Assembly: GCA_002354205.1 (NCBI GenBank) | Contig: DELD01000002.1 | Location: forward strand, 17,285 to 81,284 | DNA: 64,000 bases | Source: Micavibrio sp. UBA2705 | GTDB taxonomy: Bacteria > Pseudomonadota > Alphaproteobacteria > Micavibrionales > Micavibrionaceae | Reading direction: 5' to 3' | Part shown: one piece after another, positions 8,439-19,650 of the stretch | How the letters are laid out: every line of letters begins with the position of its first letter | Numbering within the stretch: the first letter of the stretch is position 1 | Notes under the pieces: model-generated | What the model was told of the DNA's origin: nothing | The model's input: only the letters and a program-made list of their open reading frames with translations | Databases searched by the model: none | Translations under genes and position numbers: made by a program

Positions 8439-9941
8439 ATGATGTATCAATCTCTTAGTGAAATAAATGACCTCTTTGATGTCTTTTTCATCGTATTTTT
8501 TGGTATTTGGCAATTTGGCTTTGCGCTTGGCGGCGCGTTTATGCTGCTTATTGGCGCGGTAATTATTTATGATTTTTTTAATTGGCGTTCTGGTGCAGAT
8601 AAGTATTTAACCGAGGGTGATATTATTGGCGTTCGCGTTTCAGGGCGTACAACATCCGCACAAAAGGACGATGAAGAAGATATTACTGCCTCTCTTGACA
8701 TGCAGGATTGGCAGCGCCGCAAAAATGGCAAGAAAGCAGGGTTTTTATCTGCTGCCTTTGGCAATTTCTTTGCCCTGTTAGTCGTTTTAATGTTTTTTGG
8801 CATCCCCGCCGCATTTTTCGCTTTTGGCGCACATACGGCATATGATTATCACAAGTTACAAAAAGACGGCGCGCGTAGCCAAGGCATAGTTTCAGACTAT
8901 AAAAGCTATTATGATAGCGATAGCGGCACAACCTATAATGCGGTTATAAGCTATACAGATCAGACTGGAACGCCCCATGAGGTTAAAGACCGCATTGGCA
9001 GCGGCAAACGCAAATTTACCATTGGGCAGCGTGTCAGGGTTATCTATGACAAACAAAAACCCGCACATTTTTACATTGACGATTACTGGCACAATATGAC
9101 CATCGCCTATGTCTTTATCAGCATAGCATTGCTGTTCTTTTTTTTGGTTTTTGGCGGTTTCAACCTTATCGCGGATAAGTTCAAAGGCACGAAGCATTAC
9201 ACCAGCGCGCCGCAGAAAAAACGCCGCCAAGAAAACTATGACGGTGAAATCTATTACGAAGTGATTGAGTATGTCACCCGCGACGGACAGCGCGTGCGCG
9301 CAAGCACAAATAGCGGCAGCTCGTCATTAAAAAACAAAATCCCCGGCAGCCGCGTCCAAATTATTGCCAGCAAAAAAGACCCTGAATCTGTGCGCCGCCG
9401 CACCACGCTGTGGCTATGGATAGGCCTGATTGTCGGCGTTGGGCCTGGGCTTGGCCTGCTGACCCTCGCTTTCGCCAAAGGCATTAGCCCATTTTTCTTT
9501 GTCATACTGGCCTTTTTTGCCCTCAAGAAAGGGCCTAAAATTTATAAAATTTGGGCGGAATATAAGGCGCTATCCCCCGAAGAACAAGAAGAGAAGAAGG
9601 ATGCTTTCGCAAAAAAGAAAATTACGCGCAAAGCCGAGAGAAACGCAGGGCCTTTATTAGACAAATATGACATTCAAGACCGCCTGCGCTTTTATGCTGC
9701 GCGCGCTAAAGTTAGCGCGTTCATCTTACTCATCCTAGCTGGAAGCCTTTTAAGCACGGCTTATTATATGGATACCAGTTTCTACGAAAACATAATTTCT
9801 AACCCACAAAGCATATTTGATTTTCAGGGCGAAAAACTAAAAGAAGATCACTTTATCAGCCTTATCCTTGGCGGCTTTGGTATATTTTTATCCATTATAT
9901 GCGTACAAAGCTACCTCGCAGCACGGACGAAACGATTCTAA
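8439..9941 (+). CDS. Polytopic membrane protein with DUF3592 domain
   Basis: 500 residues with about six hydrophobic segments (near residues 15-45, 105-130, 222-245, 323-365, 425-445 and 475-495). Between the second and third is a DUF3592-type soluble domain (ARSQGIVSDYKSYYDSDSG, then TYNAVISYTDQTG and GQRVRVIYDKQKP). A second, more diverged copy of the same beta-rich pattern may occupy residues 265-320 (YYEVIEYVTRDGQRVRA). The domain's function is unknown. A good ribosome-binding site (GGGAG) precedes the ATG. The gene sits 27 bp after the AmmeMemoRadiSam gene and may be co-transcribed with it. Confidence 0.75.
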   Translation: MMYQSLSEINDLFDVFFIVFFGIWQFGFALGGAFMLLIGAVIIYDFFNWRSGADKYLTEGDIIGVRVSGRTTSAQKDDEEDITASLDMQDWQRRKNGKKAGFLSAAFGNFFALLVVLMFFGIPAAFFAFGAHTAYDYHKLQKDGARSQGIVSDYKSYYDSDSGTTYNAVISYTDQTGTPHEVKDRIGSGKRKFTIGQRVRVIYDKQKPAHFYIDDYWHNMTIAYVFISIALLFFFLVFGGFNLIADKFKGTKHYTSAPQKKRRQENYDGEIYYEVIEYVTRDGQRVRASTNSGSSSLKNKIPGSRVQIIASKKDPESVRRRTTLWLWIGLIVGVGPGLGLLTLAFAKGISPFFFVILAFFALKKGPKIYKIWAEYKALSPEEQEEKKDAFAKKKITRKAERNAGPLLDKYDIQDRLRFYAARAKVSAFILLILAGSLLSTAYYMDTSFYENIISNPQSIFDFQGEKLKEDHFISLILGGFGIFLSIICVQSYLAARTKRF

Positions 9942-9943
9942 TG

Positions 9944-10321
9944 CTATCGGATATTTACGGCTAAATTACATACAGCCCATGATAAAGTTTGTTCATAGGC
10001 GAGGCGCTGTTCCAAAGTTGGCGGGTCTGCATCCATCAATGCGCTAAACTCATCGCTATTACGCACCTCATATTGCGCATCTTCTAATGCTGCTTTCATG
10101 CTACGCATCAGCGCGTCATCTTTAGAAAAATCAATGGTGATAACGCCTTCAGGTCCATGAAACTTCATATCACCCGTCTCAATAAAGGCGCGAAAACTGG
10201 TCATGCCGACATCAATGCCTGCAATCTCACGTGAAGCCCAACTTCCTGTTGCCGCGGCTATGTAATCTTGCTCTGCAAGATTCGCTGACTTATCGTTAAA
10301 AAGATCTTTGTAATACGACAT
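9944..10321 (-). CDS. Small protein of unknown function
   Basis: 125 residues from the ATG at 10321 (MSYYKDLFNDKSANLAEQ). A TTG 12 codons upstream is possible, but the ATG is preceded by AAGGGG and GGGG. Soluble, mixed alpha/beta and acidic, with no signal peptide, membrane helix or motif that I recognise. It is convergent with the DUF3592 gene, only 2 bp apart. No close paralogue in the window. Confidence 0.55.
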   Translation of the reverse strand: MSYYKDLFNDKSANLAEQDYIAAATGSWASREIAGIDVGMTSFRAFIETGDMKFHGPEGVITIDFSKDDALMRSMKAALEDAQYEVRNSDEFSALMDADPPTLEQRLAYEQTLSWAVCNLAVNIR

Positions 10322-10461
10322 TACCCCACAACCCCTTATGGTATAGTTGCTTACCAAAATACTATAAAGGGGTTAATTTTCAATAAACGCTGGGGGCGAT
10401 TATCCTCCCTTATTTACAACGGCAAATGCATTAAACTTTTGCCCAATGCTAAAAACGCTCT

Positions 10462-10890
10462 ATGATTACTGTTATGAAGATTTCAACGATACGCATAAAT
10501 ACAGCCCAAGATACAAAACAGCACAGCCTATTACGCTATGTCGGCTGGGCGATTAACGGCCTTTCTATTCTCGCCATTTCGGCGCATTTGGGCGGCGGCT
10601 TTATAGCTGTACTTAGCGCATGTTTATTGACGTTAATTTTGCCGCCCATTGCCGCCATATTCGCCTTTTTCGCCGCCATTACAACATGGGGCTGGCCGTG
10701 GTATTTGGCGCTGATCATTTTCTTGTGGCCTGTTGTTTTCCTTGTTCTTGGCATAGGTATGCTTGGCAGCGTCTATTTATGGATGCGCCATAAATTTAAG
10801 CCGCAAGCGCCAAATCCCGAAAGCGAAGCCATTGAAGTTGAATATGAAATCATTGATGAGCAAGAAGATGAGCCCGCGGAAAAACCCTAG
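10462..10890 (+). CDS. Small membrane protein with acidic tail
   Basis: 142 residues. Two to three hydrophobic segments (about residues 27-75 and 78-108, rich in Ile, Ala and Trp) are followed by a cytosolic-looking tail full of Glu (EAIEVEYEIIDEQEDEPAEKP, split by few other residues). The topology resembles small orphan inner-membrane proteins; I do not recognise the family. The start is either the ATG at 10462 or the one at 10474; neither has a clear ribosome-binding site. Confidence 0.5.
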   Translation: MITVMKISTIRINTAQDTKQHSLLRYVGWAINGLSILAISAHLGGGFIAVLSACLLTLILPPIAAIFAFFAAITTWGWPWYLALIIFLWPVVFLVLGIGMLGSVYLWMRHKFKPQAPNPESEAIEVEYEIIDEQEDEPAEKP

Positions 10891-11148
10891 CCAGCCCCTT
10901 TCACACAAGGGCTGATGCCTAAAATGCAATCAATAATAAACATAATTTTTACGCCTGCTGCGCTATACTCAATGAATGGGAGTTTGGGTTGGAATGATGA
11001 TTGTCTAGGATTTGCCGCAAAAAGATAACGATTCTTATGCACCCCGCCCCAATGCTCCGCATTCAGGCTCCGTCTTAGGCTGCACATTATTTTCCCAAAT
11101 AACAAAACTATAAAAACAATAAACAGCCAGTAACGGGAGTAACATAGA

Positions 11149-11505
11149 ATGAAATACCAAAAATGGGTTATTTTTAGCGCAGCGATTTCTGCAATCATGC
11201 TTAGCACAGCCACACAATGTAAAGCCGCCGGCGTTATGGGTTTTGAAATAAACGATTACGCGCCACTTTTACAACAAGACCAATTCACGCAGGAACAAGA
11301 TATACAGCTTTATGAGAAACGTGGCTTCCATTATGACCGCTATTCACACCATCTGTTTGAACAATCAGGCGAGCGTCAAATAGAGGCGCGCATACGTTAT
11401 TTTAAAAATGAGCGCATGCAAATCAGCCATGATTATGGCGCGAATTTTACAGATGGCAGCGCGGAATCTGTGCGCGCCATGCTGCGCATGACCTTCAAAT
11501 TCTAA
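11149..11505 (+). CDS. Small secreted protein of unknown function
   Basis: 118 residues. A signal peptide (about residues 1-26, ending TQCKAAG) precedes a short mature domain with alternating aromatic and charged residues (KRGFHYDRYSHHLFEQ, RYFKNERMQI) and a final beta-like MLRMTFKF. The terminal Phe and alternation hint at an outer-membrane or beta-structured protein, but at about 90 mature residues it is too short for a barrel. The ribosome-binding site CGGGAG is clear. Function unknown. Confidence 0.6.
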   Translation: MKYQKWVIFSAAISAIMLSTATQCKAAGVMGFEINDYAPLLQQDQFTQEQDIQLYEKRGFHYDRYSHHLFEQSGERQIEARIRYFKNERMQISHDYGANFTDGSAESVRAMLRMTFKF

Positions 11506-11519
11506 GCTGCACATGTAAA

Positions 11520-11590
11520 TTGAATCTCAATAAAAATGCACGGCAGAGCCAAAACGCACTGTTTTTATCAAATAAATTATTGAGATTCAA
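11520..11590. repeat. 13-bp perfect inverted repeat upstream of the ion-channel gene
   Basis: The arms TTGAATCTCAATA (11520-11532) and TATTGAGATTCAA (11578-11590) are exact complements separated by 45 bp. A second, partly overlapping pair lies inside (ATAAAAA at 11530-11536 and TTTTTAT at 11562-11568). It lies between a secreted-protein gene and the channel gene. It could be a dimeric-regulator operator or an mRNA hairpin ending the upstream transcript; there is no T-tract after the outer arm. Confidence 0.5.
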
Positions 11591-11646
11591 AATCTCTACG
11601 CTATCATAGATCAATTATTTTGATTCCTAACTCAAGGTTCTCCCCT

Positions 11647-12480
11647 ATGGTACGCCCAGCACATATTCAGTTTAAAAATACACTACAGCAAAAATTAGCG
11701 AATATTGTCGAGAATCCTTATGTTATCGGTTTTATTACCGTTTTGATTATTATTAACGCCATTACCCTTGGCCTTGAGACATCCGACACAATATCTAGTG
11801 AATTTGGGCATTTTTTTCACTTGCTTGACGTGACCATACTTGGCGTATTTACAGCCGAGCTGCTCGCTAAACTCTACGCCTATCGCTTGTCCTTTTTCAA
11901 AAGCGGTTGGAATGTCTTTGACTTTTTGATCGTCGCTATCGCATGGATACCCGCAAGCGGCCCATTCGCAGTCTTTCGGGCGCTGCGTATCCTAAGGGTA
12001 CTGCGCCTACTTTCTGTTGTCCCGCAGCTGCGCCGCGTTATTAACGCACTTGGTCATTCTATACCGGGCATGTCATCCGTTTTTGGCGTGCTTTGCCTGA
12101 TATTCTATATTTGCGCAGTCCTCACAACAAAAATATTTGGCGCGCATCCTGACCCACATATGCAAGAATTATTCGGCACAATGGGCGCGTCCACATATAC
12201 ATTATTCCAAGTCATGACGTTAGAAGGCTGGACCAGTGAAGTTGTTGGCCCAACAATGGAAATTTTTCCTTGGGCATGGATGTTCTTTGTCCCCTTCATC
12301 ATCACCACCAGCTTTGCGGTACTAAACTTGTTTATCGGCATTATCGTTGATGCCATGAACGTCGTACAAAACGGGCATCATGGTGAAGAGCTTGAAGAAG
12401 TTGACCTCAAAACCATTCATTATGATGTCAGAGAACTGCGTAAAGAGATTTCAGAACTGAAAAAACAGCTCGAAAAATAG
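11647..12480 (+). CDS. Voltage-gated ion channel, single-domain (NavBac-like)
   Basis: 277 residues from the ATG at 11647 (MVRPAHIQFKNTL), with AAGG upstream; a TTG at 11620 is less likely. It has six transmembrane segments. S4 carries regularly spaced Arg (FRALRILRVLRLLSVVPQLR). The pore helix and filter read FQVMTLEGWTSEV, where characterised sodium-selective bacterial channels have TLESW; here Gly replaces Ser after the filter Glu. S6 is followed by a C-terminal coiled coil (VRELRKEISELKKQLEK), as expected for a tetrameric channel. Selectivity (sodium versus calcium) cannot be decided from sequence alone. Confidence 0.9.
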   Translation: MVRPAHIQFKNTLQQKLANIVENPYVIGFITVLIIINAITLGLETSDTISSEFGHFFHLLDVTILGVFTAELLAKLYAYRLSFFKSGWNVFDFLIVAIAWIPASGPFAVFRALRILRVLRLLSVVPQLRRVINALGHSIPGMSSVFGVLCLIFYICAVLTTKIFGAHPDPHMQELFGTMGASTYTLFQVMTLEGWTSEVVGPTMEIFPWAWMFFVPFIITTSFAVLNLFIGIIVDAMNVVQNGHHGEELEEVDLKTIHYDVRELRKEISELKKQLEK

Positions 12481-12529
12481 CCGATTATTGATATCTTATA
12501 CAGTATAATAAATGACAAAAAAACACAAA

Positions 12530-12556
12530 AAAACCCCGCAACAAAGCGGGGTTTTA
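12530..12556. terminator. Bidirectional intrinsic terminator between the channel gene and gyrB
   Basis: Stem AAACCCCGC (12531-12539) pairs with GCGGGGTTT (12546-12554) around a 6-base loop. A-rich and T-rich flanks allow termination of both convergent transcripts. Confidence 0.9.
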
Positions 12557-12584
12557 TTATATTTCGTGACTTAATTAAGCCGCG

Positions 12585-15355
<2,771 letters not shown>

Positions 15356-15910
15356 TTACGCCGAAGCGACTTTCTTGACGTTCTTATCTGCATCAACAAA
15401 ATCATCAATTTTGAATTTACGTGAACGCGTTGTTGTTTGATACGCGATTTGACCATGTTCTGGGCAATACGGCAAACCTGTTTCAGAATGCGCACCACAA
15501 AAACCAAATTCTGCACTTTTCGGATCACCAATAGGCCAGCGACACATACGCTCACTCAACTCAGACAGAGGCAAGCGCTGCCCTTTATTCTTAATAATCT
15601 CAACATCCTGTTTAGACGGTGCGTTAACAGATGTTACCGTACGTTTTGGTGCAGGTTTCGGCTTTTCTACAGCTTCGGCAGCCTTGGCTTTGACGCGCGG
15701 TTTCGCGTTACTTTGCTCTTTCGCCACTTTAACAGTCTTTTTGCTTGCCTGTATCGGAGACGCACGACCAGAAAGTTTCAAACGGTGTGCCTTGCCAATC
15801 ACAGCATTACGCGTAACGCCTTCACCTAATTCCTTGGCAATTTCCGCAGCGGTTTTTCCATCGCCCCACATCTTTGTTAATACAGATACACGTTCGTCAG
15901 TCCAAGCCAT
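15356..15910 (-). CDS. gcrA: GcrA cell-cycle regulator
   Basis: 184 residues from the ATG at 15910, which has GGGAG upstream; longer readings lack the conserved start. It begins MAWTDERVSVLTKMWGDGKT, the classic GcrA N-terminus, a DNA-binding helix-turn-helix (EIAKELGEGVTRNAVIGKAH). A Lys/Ala/Pro-rich linker follows, then a C-terminal domain with CRWPIGDP...FCGAH...YCPEHGQIAY that binds region 2 of the housekeeping sigma. In Caulobacter, GcrA activates promoters carrying CcrM-methylated GANTC sites. Its presence is the main evidence for an alphaproteobacterium. Several GANTC sites lie in its own upstream region. Confidence 0.95.
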   Translation of the reverse strand: MAWTDERVSVLTKMWGDGKTAAEIAKELGEGVTRNAVIGKAHRLKLSGRASPIQASKKTVKVAKEQSNAKPRVKAKAAEAVEKPKPAPKRTVTSVNAPSKQDVEIIKNKGQRLPLSELSERMCRWPIGDPKSAEFGFCGAHSETGLPYCPEHGQIAYQTTTRSRKFKIDDFVDADKNVKKVASA

Positions 15911-16263
15911 CAAAATATCTCCCACACTTTGGTTGAGCTTTAAAAACAAAGGATTCACAACAGCTTGGCTGTAAATCACTCCTCGAATAAATCTTAGTTA
16001 CTCAATAATTGTCGCTAATGAAGAAGACCATATCACACTCACGAATCGGTGGGATAGATTCTCGAAGTAAAAAACTTGCCTTATGCACACAAAAACTTTC
16101 TTTTATCAACAGAGGCTTGTTGATAACTTGTTTTTATCGTTTTTTAGAGGATCTTACTGACAGCCGCTTTGTCATAGCGCTGTGTATTACTTTTATTTGC
16201 TCACCATTGACTTTATGGCAAAAAGCACATAAACATAGTTATGGATATTACAGGAAGAGAAAA
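15911..16263. other. Divergent gap upstream of gcrA with three GANTC sites
   Basis: 353 bp without a well-supported gene; a longer plus-strand reading from 16009 into the next gene exists but lacks a credible start. It must hold promoters for gcrA (minus) and the small protein at 16264 (plus). GANTC methylation sites occur at 15952-15956, 16043-16047 and 16057-16061. No other feature is evident. Confidence 0.45.
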
Positions 16264-16596
16264 ATGAGCCTTACAATCGGACTTACAACATTATTTGGAT
16301 CAGCAGTAGGCGCTGGCATTGGCGTTGTTTATGGCTATGTAACGCAAGTTAGCGGATCAACATTCGGAGCACTCAACCCCAAAGCGACTGCGCTCGCTGG
16401 TGCTATTATCTTTGGCGGCGCTGGCTGGGCGGCTGGTGATTATTACGAAAGCCAGCAACCTGTCAGCGGCAACATCACGCAGCAGCAAGCGCAGGAAATA
16501 GCCGCATGCCACAGCGCTGCCCCTGAGGGCTTTAAGGTGGAATCTAGCGTCAACAAAGATGGCAGCGTCAGCTGTAGCTACCTCAAACCAAATTAA
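16264..16596 (+). CDS. Small membrane-associated protein of unknown function
   Basis: 110 residues from the ATG at 16264 (MSLTIGLTTLFGSAVGAG), with AGGAAGA 5 bases upstream; I prefer this to the upstream in-frame starts, whose extra residues look non-coding. Two Gly/Ala-rich hydrophobic segments (about residues 3-25 and 43-60) resemble a glycine-zipper membrane hairpin. The C-terminal 45 residues are soluble, with two Cys (AACHSAAP, VSCSYLKPN). Function unknown. It ends before a bidirectional terminator shared with era. Confidence 0.6.
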   Translation: MSLTIGLTTLFGSAVGAGIGVVYGYVTQVSGSTFGALNPKATALAGAIIFGGAGWAAGDYYESQQPVSGNITQQQAQEIAACHSAAPEGFKVESSVNKDGSVSCSYLKPN

Positions 16597-16626
16597 AGAC
16601 ACATCTATATATAGAAGCTCAAAAAT

Positions 16627-16661
16627 AAAAAGCAGCCAATGTATGAACATGGCTGCTTTTA
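16627..16661. terminator. Bidirectional intrinsic terminator between 16596 and era
   Basis: AAAAGCAGCC (16628-16637) pairs with GGCTGCTTTT (16651-16660) around a 13-base loop, with T-rich sequence after it on the plus strand and A-rich sequence before it. It serves both convergent genes. Confidence 0.9.
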
Positions 16662-16671
16662 TTGTTTGTGT

Positions 16672-17616
16672 TTATTTCTGGTTCGGATCTAAGCCCCAAA
16701 TGCGGTAATGTTCTGGGTCTTCATCCCATTGTTCGCGGACTTTCACAAAAAGCTTCACATGGAACGGACGGTCAAAAATTTGTTCCATCTCAAGCCGCGC
16801 GGCCTTACCCATGGCTTTAATTTTTTGCCCGCCCTTACCAAGCACAATTGGCTTATGCGCATCGCGGGTGACATAAATCACCTGACTGACTTCTACCGAG
16901 CCATCAGCACGCTCTTCCCATTCTTCAGTATCCACCGCCATATTATAAGGCAGTTCGTCATGTAATTTGCGGAAAACCTGCTCACGGGTGATTTCAGCTG
17001 CCATCAAGCGCGATGGCATATCTGTCATTTCGTCTTCAGGGTACATAAATGGCCCTTCAGGTAATAATTTTGTATAATGGTTTAGCACATCTTCAACGCC
17101 GCGGTCTTTTTCCGCCGAAATCATAAAGGTCGCATCAAAATCAAACACATCATTAAAGCCTGCACTAATTTTAAACAGCTTTTCAGGGTTAATCATATCG
17201 ACCTTGTTCAAGACAAGCGTCACTTTCTTCTTACCTAAATTCTGGCTGCGCAGCCCTTCGAGAATATCTTCGTTCCAGTGCAGCGGGCTTTTCAGCGATG
17301 TATCAACAATGAACAAAATCGCATCACTATCAATCACGCCTTCCCAAGCGGCAGCGACAATCGCCTTATCAAGGCGGCGTTTCTTCGGCTTAAAAATCCC
17401 TGGCGTATCAACAAATGCGATTTGCGTGTGATGGCCCGCAAAGTCGTTAATCGTAATCCCCATAACCCGCGTGCGCGTGGTTTGCGCCTTGGGTGAAACG
17501 ATACTTATTTTTGCGCCCACCATTTGATTCATCAATGTTGACTTCCCCGCATTCGGCGCACCAATCACGGAAACAAAACCAAATTGTGTGGTCTGTGGCT
17601 GTTTTTCTTCACTCAT
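16672..17616 (-). CDS. era: GTPase Era
   Basis: 314 residues. Ras-like GTPase needed for maturation of 16S rRNA and assembly of the small ribosomal subunit. G1 is GAPNAGKST, the switch/G3 region has DTPGIF, and G4 is NKVD. The C-terminal KH domain that binds the 3' end of 16S rRNA is present (PIVLGKGGQKIKAMGKAAR, then FVKVREQW). It is last in the order acpS-lepB-rnc-era, 26 bp after rnc, and is closed by a terminator. Length and motifs are normal. Confidence 0.97.
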   Translation of the reverse strand: MSEEKQPQTTQFGFVSVIGAPNAGKSTLMNQMVGAKISIVSPKAQTTRTRVMGITINDFAGHHTQIAFVDTPGIFKPKKRRLDKAIVAAAWEGVIDSDAILFIVDTSLKSPLHWNEDILEGLRSQNLGKKKVTLVLNKVDMINPEKLFKISAGFNDVFDFDATFMISAEKDRGVEDVLNHYTKLLPEGPFMYPEDEMTDMPSRLMAAEITREQVFRKLHDELPYNMAVDTEEWEERADGSVEVSQVIYVTRDAHKPIVLGKGGQKIKAMGKAARLEMEQIFDRPFHVKLFVKVREQWDEDPEHYRIWGLDPNQK

Positions 17617-17642
17617 TATTTATTATGCTTTCTTAGAAAAGA

Positions 17643-18314
17643 TCATTTTTTATCTATCAAATTATGCTGCGCCAAAAAGGCTTGCGCCGCCGCTTTCTCA
17701 GCCGCGCGTTTAGAGCCTGCCTCTGCCGCTGCGCCTTCATAGCCCTCAACAGATACACAAACATTAAATAACGGCTGGTGGTCAGGCCCGCTACGCGAGA
17801 CAAGCTCATATTTCGGTATACCTAAAGCGCGGCCTTGTGACCATTCTTGCAACTGGGTTTTCGGGTCTTGTGGTGGCTCTGACATGGTTTCAATATAACC
17901 ATCCCAAAGCTTGATGATTAAATCAGCGCAGGTTTGATAGTTGCTCGATAAAAATACCGCGCCAATAATCCCCTCTACCGCATCAGATAAAATATTATCA
18001 TTTTCAAGCCCGCCGCTTTGACGTTCATTGTCTGAAAGCATTAAAATGCACCCTAAATCGAGGTCTTGGGCGACTTTAGAAAGCATTTTGCCTGAAACCA
18101 AAGCGGCGTGGCGCTTCGCCAGATCACCTTCTTTTTCTTCAGGAAAGCGCTGATAAAGCATTTCAGCCATTGCCAAACCAAGCACGCGGTCACCCAAAAA
18201 CTCAAGGCGTTCGTAATCAGCATTACCCGTACTTGAATGCGTTAAGGCTTGGCGCACCAGTTCTTCACTGATACCGACAAGCCCAAGAGAGTTTATAAAA
18301 TTTTTATATTCCAT
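17643..18314 (-). CDS. rnc: Ribonuclease III
   Basis: 223 residues. Endonuclease that cuts double-stranded RNA, including rRNA precursors. The N-terminal RIIID domain carries the catalytic signature ERLEFLGDRVLGLAMAE (residues about 36-52). The later metal ligands are in NILSDAVEGIIGAV. The C-terminal double-stranded RNA-binding domain (about 152-220) ends AAAEAGSKRAAEKAAAQAFL. The start lies 15 bp after the lepB stop; rnc and era are very probably in one transcript. Confidence 0.97.
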   Translation of the reverse strand: MEYKNFINSLGLVGISEELVRQALTHSSTGNADYERLEFLGDRVLGLAMAEMLYQRFPEEKEGDLAKRHAALVSGKMLSKVAQDLDLGCILMLSDNERQSGGLENDNILSDAVEGIIGAVFLSSNYQTCADLIIKLWDGYIETMSEPPQDPKTQLQEWSQGRALGIPKYELVSRSGPDHQPLFNVCVSVEGYEGAAAEAGSKRAAEKAAAQAFLAQHNLIDKK

Positions 18315-18329
18315 TATGCGATGCTTAAA

Positions 18330-19136
18330 CTATGCGCCTTTTTTATCTGCGGCAGGCTTAACAGGGCCCACAGCATTAAATATGCGGTTATAACGAATAG
18401 AAAATGGCCATTTCCAAATTTCATAAATACGTGCCTTGCCATTTGTCGAGAAGAACAAACGCTCCGCGCGGCCAACAATATTTTCAACAGGGATGTAACC
18501 CACATGGTCAAGAACGCGGCTATCCATTGAATTATCGCGATTATCGCCCATTGCAAAAACATGCCCTTCAGGGACGCGGTATTTTTCTGTGTTATCAAGG
18601 CGCTCACTATCACCGACTTCATAAATATCATGCATCACGCCGCCTGGCAGCGTTTCAATATAATGCTGTACCTTCACGTTACCGCCGCGGTCACCGACAT
18701 AATCTTTAAGGCCAACAACCTCGCGCTCAACGCGTTCATCATTAAGATAAAGCCTACCGCCAATGACTTGCACCGTATCCCCCGGTAACGCCACAACACG
18801 TTTAATATAATCAACAGATGTATTACTTGGCAGCTTAAAGACAATAACATCACCGCGCTCTGGCATCTTACTCATAATACGGCCTTCAAAACCGCCAACG
18901 CCGAAAGGGAAAGAGTGGCGGCTATAACCATATTCATATTTCGAGACAAACAAATAATCGCCAACCAATAATGTCGGGCGCATCGAGCTTGAAGGAATAT
19001 TAAACGGTTCAAAAATAAAAGTACGGATAATCAGCGCAATGATCACGGCAATAATCGCCGTTTTCGCCATATCGCTCCACTCTTCTTTGGCGCTAGTCTT
19101 TTTTGTTTCTTCAACAACGGGCGCTGTATCGCTCAT
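18330..19136 (-). CDS. lepB: Signal peptidase I
   Basis: 268 residues from the ATG at 19136 (MSDTAPVVEETKK), with AAGG 8 bases upstream; a TTG at 19172 would add 12 Lys-rich residues. It cleaves signal peptides of exported proteins. One membrane helix (about residues 25-44, IIAVIIALIIRTFIF) is followed by the catalytic Ser in SSSMRPTLLVGDYLF, box C RGDVIVFKLP, the catalytic Lys in YIKRVVALPGD, and box E GDNRDNSMDSR. All conserved boxes are intact. Confidence 0.96.
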   Translation of the reverse strand: MSDTAPVVEETKKTSAKEEWSDMAKTAIIAVIIALIIRTFIFEPFNIPSSSMRPTLLVGDYLFVSKYEYGYSRHSFPFGVGGFEGRIMSKMPERGDVIVFKLPSNTSVDYIKRVVALPGDTVQVIGGRLYLNDERVEREVVGLKDYVGDRGGNVKVQHYIETLPGGVMHDIYEVGDSERLDNTEKYRVPEGHVFAMGDNRDNSMDSRVLDHVGYIPVENIVGRAERLFFSTNGKARIYEIWKWPFSIRYNRIFNAVGPVKPAADKKGA

Positions 19137-19228
19137 AGCTTTTGCCTTATCTGTTTTCTTTATCTTTTTCAAAACGATTATACTCTATTCTTTTCTTTAT
19201 CTCTAATCACCACATATAAAGCGATAAA

Positions 19229-19618
19229 TCAAGCCTCTACCACAACATAAGCCACCGCATATGGCGGTTCATCTGATAAAGACACATGCGGGCGAATACT
19301 CTCACCTGCCCCTGCGCCGCACAAATGATCTTTTATGTAACGCTCCGCCGCCGCGCTAAAGCTCAGGATAGGCTGCCCCTTATCATTGCGCAATATTTCT
19401 AAATCATGGAAGCCGATATTTTCGCCAATGCCAGTGCCCAACGCCTTAGAAGCCGCCTCTTTCGCCGCATAGCGCCGTGCAAGCGCTGCCATATCCGTAC
19501 CAATCAGTGCTTGCTCCGCTGGTGTAAAGCAGCGATCTAAAAACCGCTGACCGTGGCGCTGATAAATTGCGGTGATCCGCGCTATATCAACAATATCTGT
19601 ACCAATTCCCAAAATCAT
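19229..19618 (-). CDS. acpS: Holo-[acyl-carrier-protein] synthase
   Basis: 129 residues from the ATG at 19618 (MILGIGTDIVDIARI); a GTG two codons upstream is possible. It transfers 4'-phosphopantetheine from CoA to acyl carrier protein. Magnesium ligands are the Asp in GTDIVDI and the Glu in RYAAKEAASKALGTGIG. It is the first gene of the acpS-lepB-rnc-era block. The pdxJ gene that often precedes acpS in alphaproteobacteria is absent; a DUF2062 gene is there instead. Confidence 0.94.
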   Translation of the reverse strand: MILGIGTDIVDIARITAIYQRHGQRFLDRCFTPAEQALIGTDMAALARRYAAKEAASKALGTGIGENIGFHDLEILRNDKGQPILSFSAAAERYIKDHLCGAGAGESIRPHVSLSDEPPYAVAYVVVEA

Positions 19619-19650
19619 AAACACATATACTTTTCTTCAAAATCTCTTTT

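Noticed and set aside
10887..11213. Minus-strand 108-codon frame overlapping the start of a secreted protein gene
   Set aside because: It overlaps the signal-peptide region of the plus-strand gene and has an unconvincing hydrophobic composition with no ribosome-binding site.
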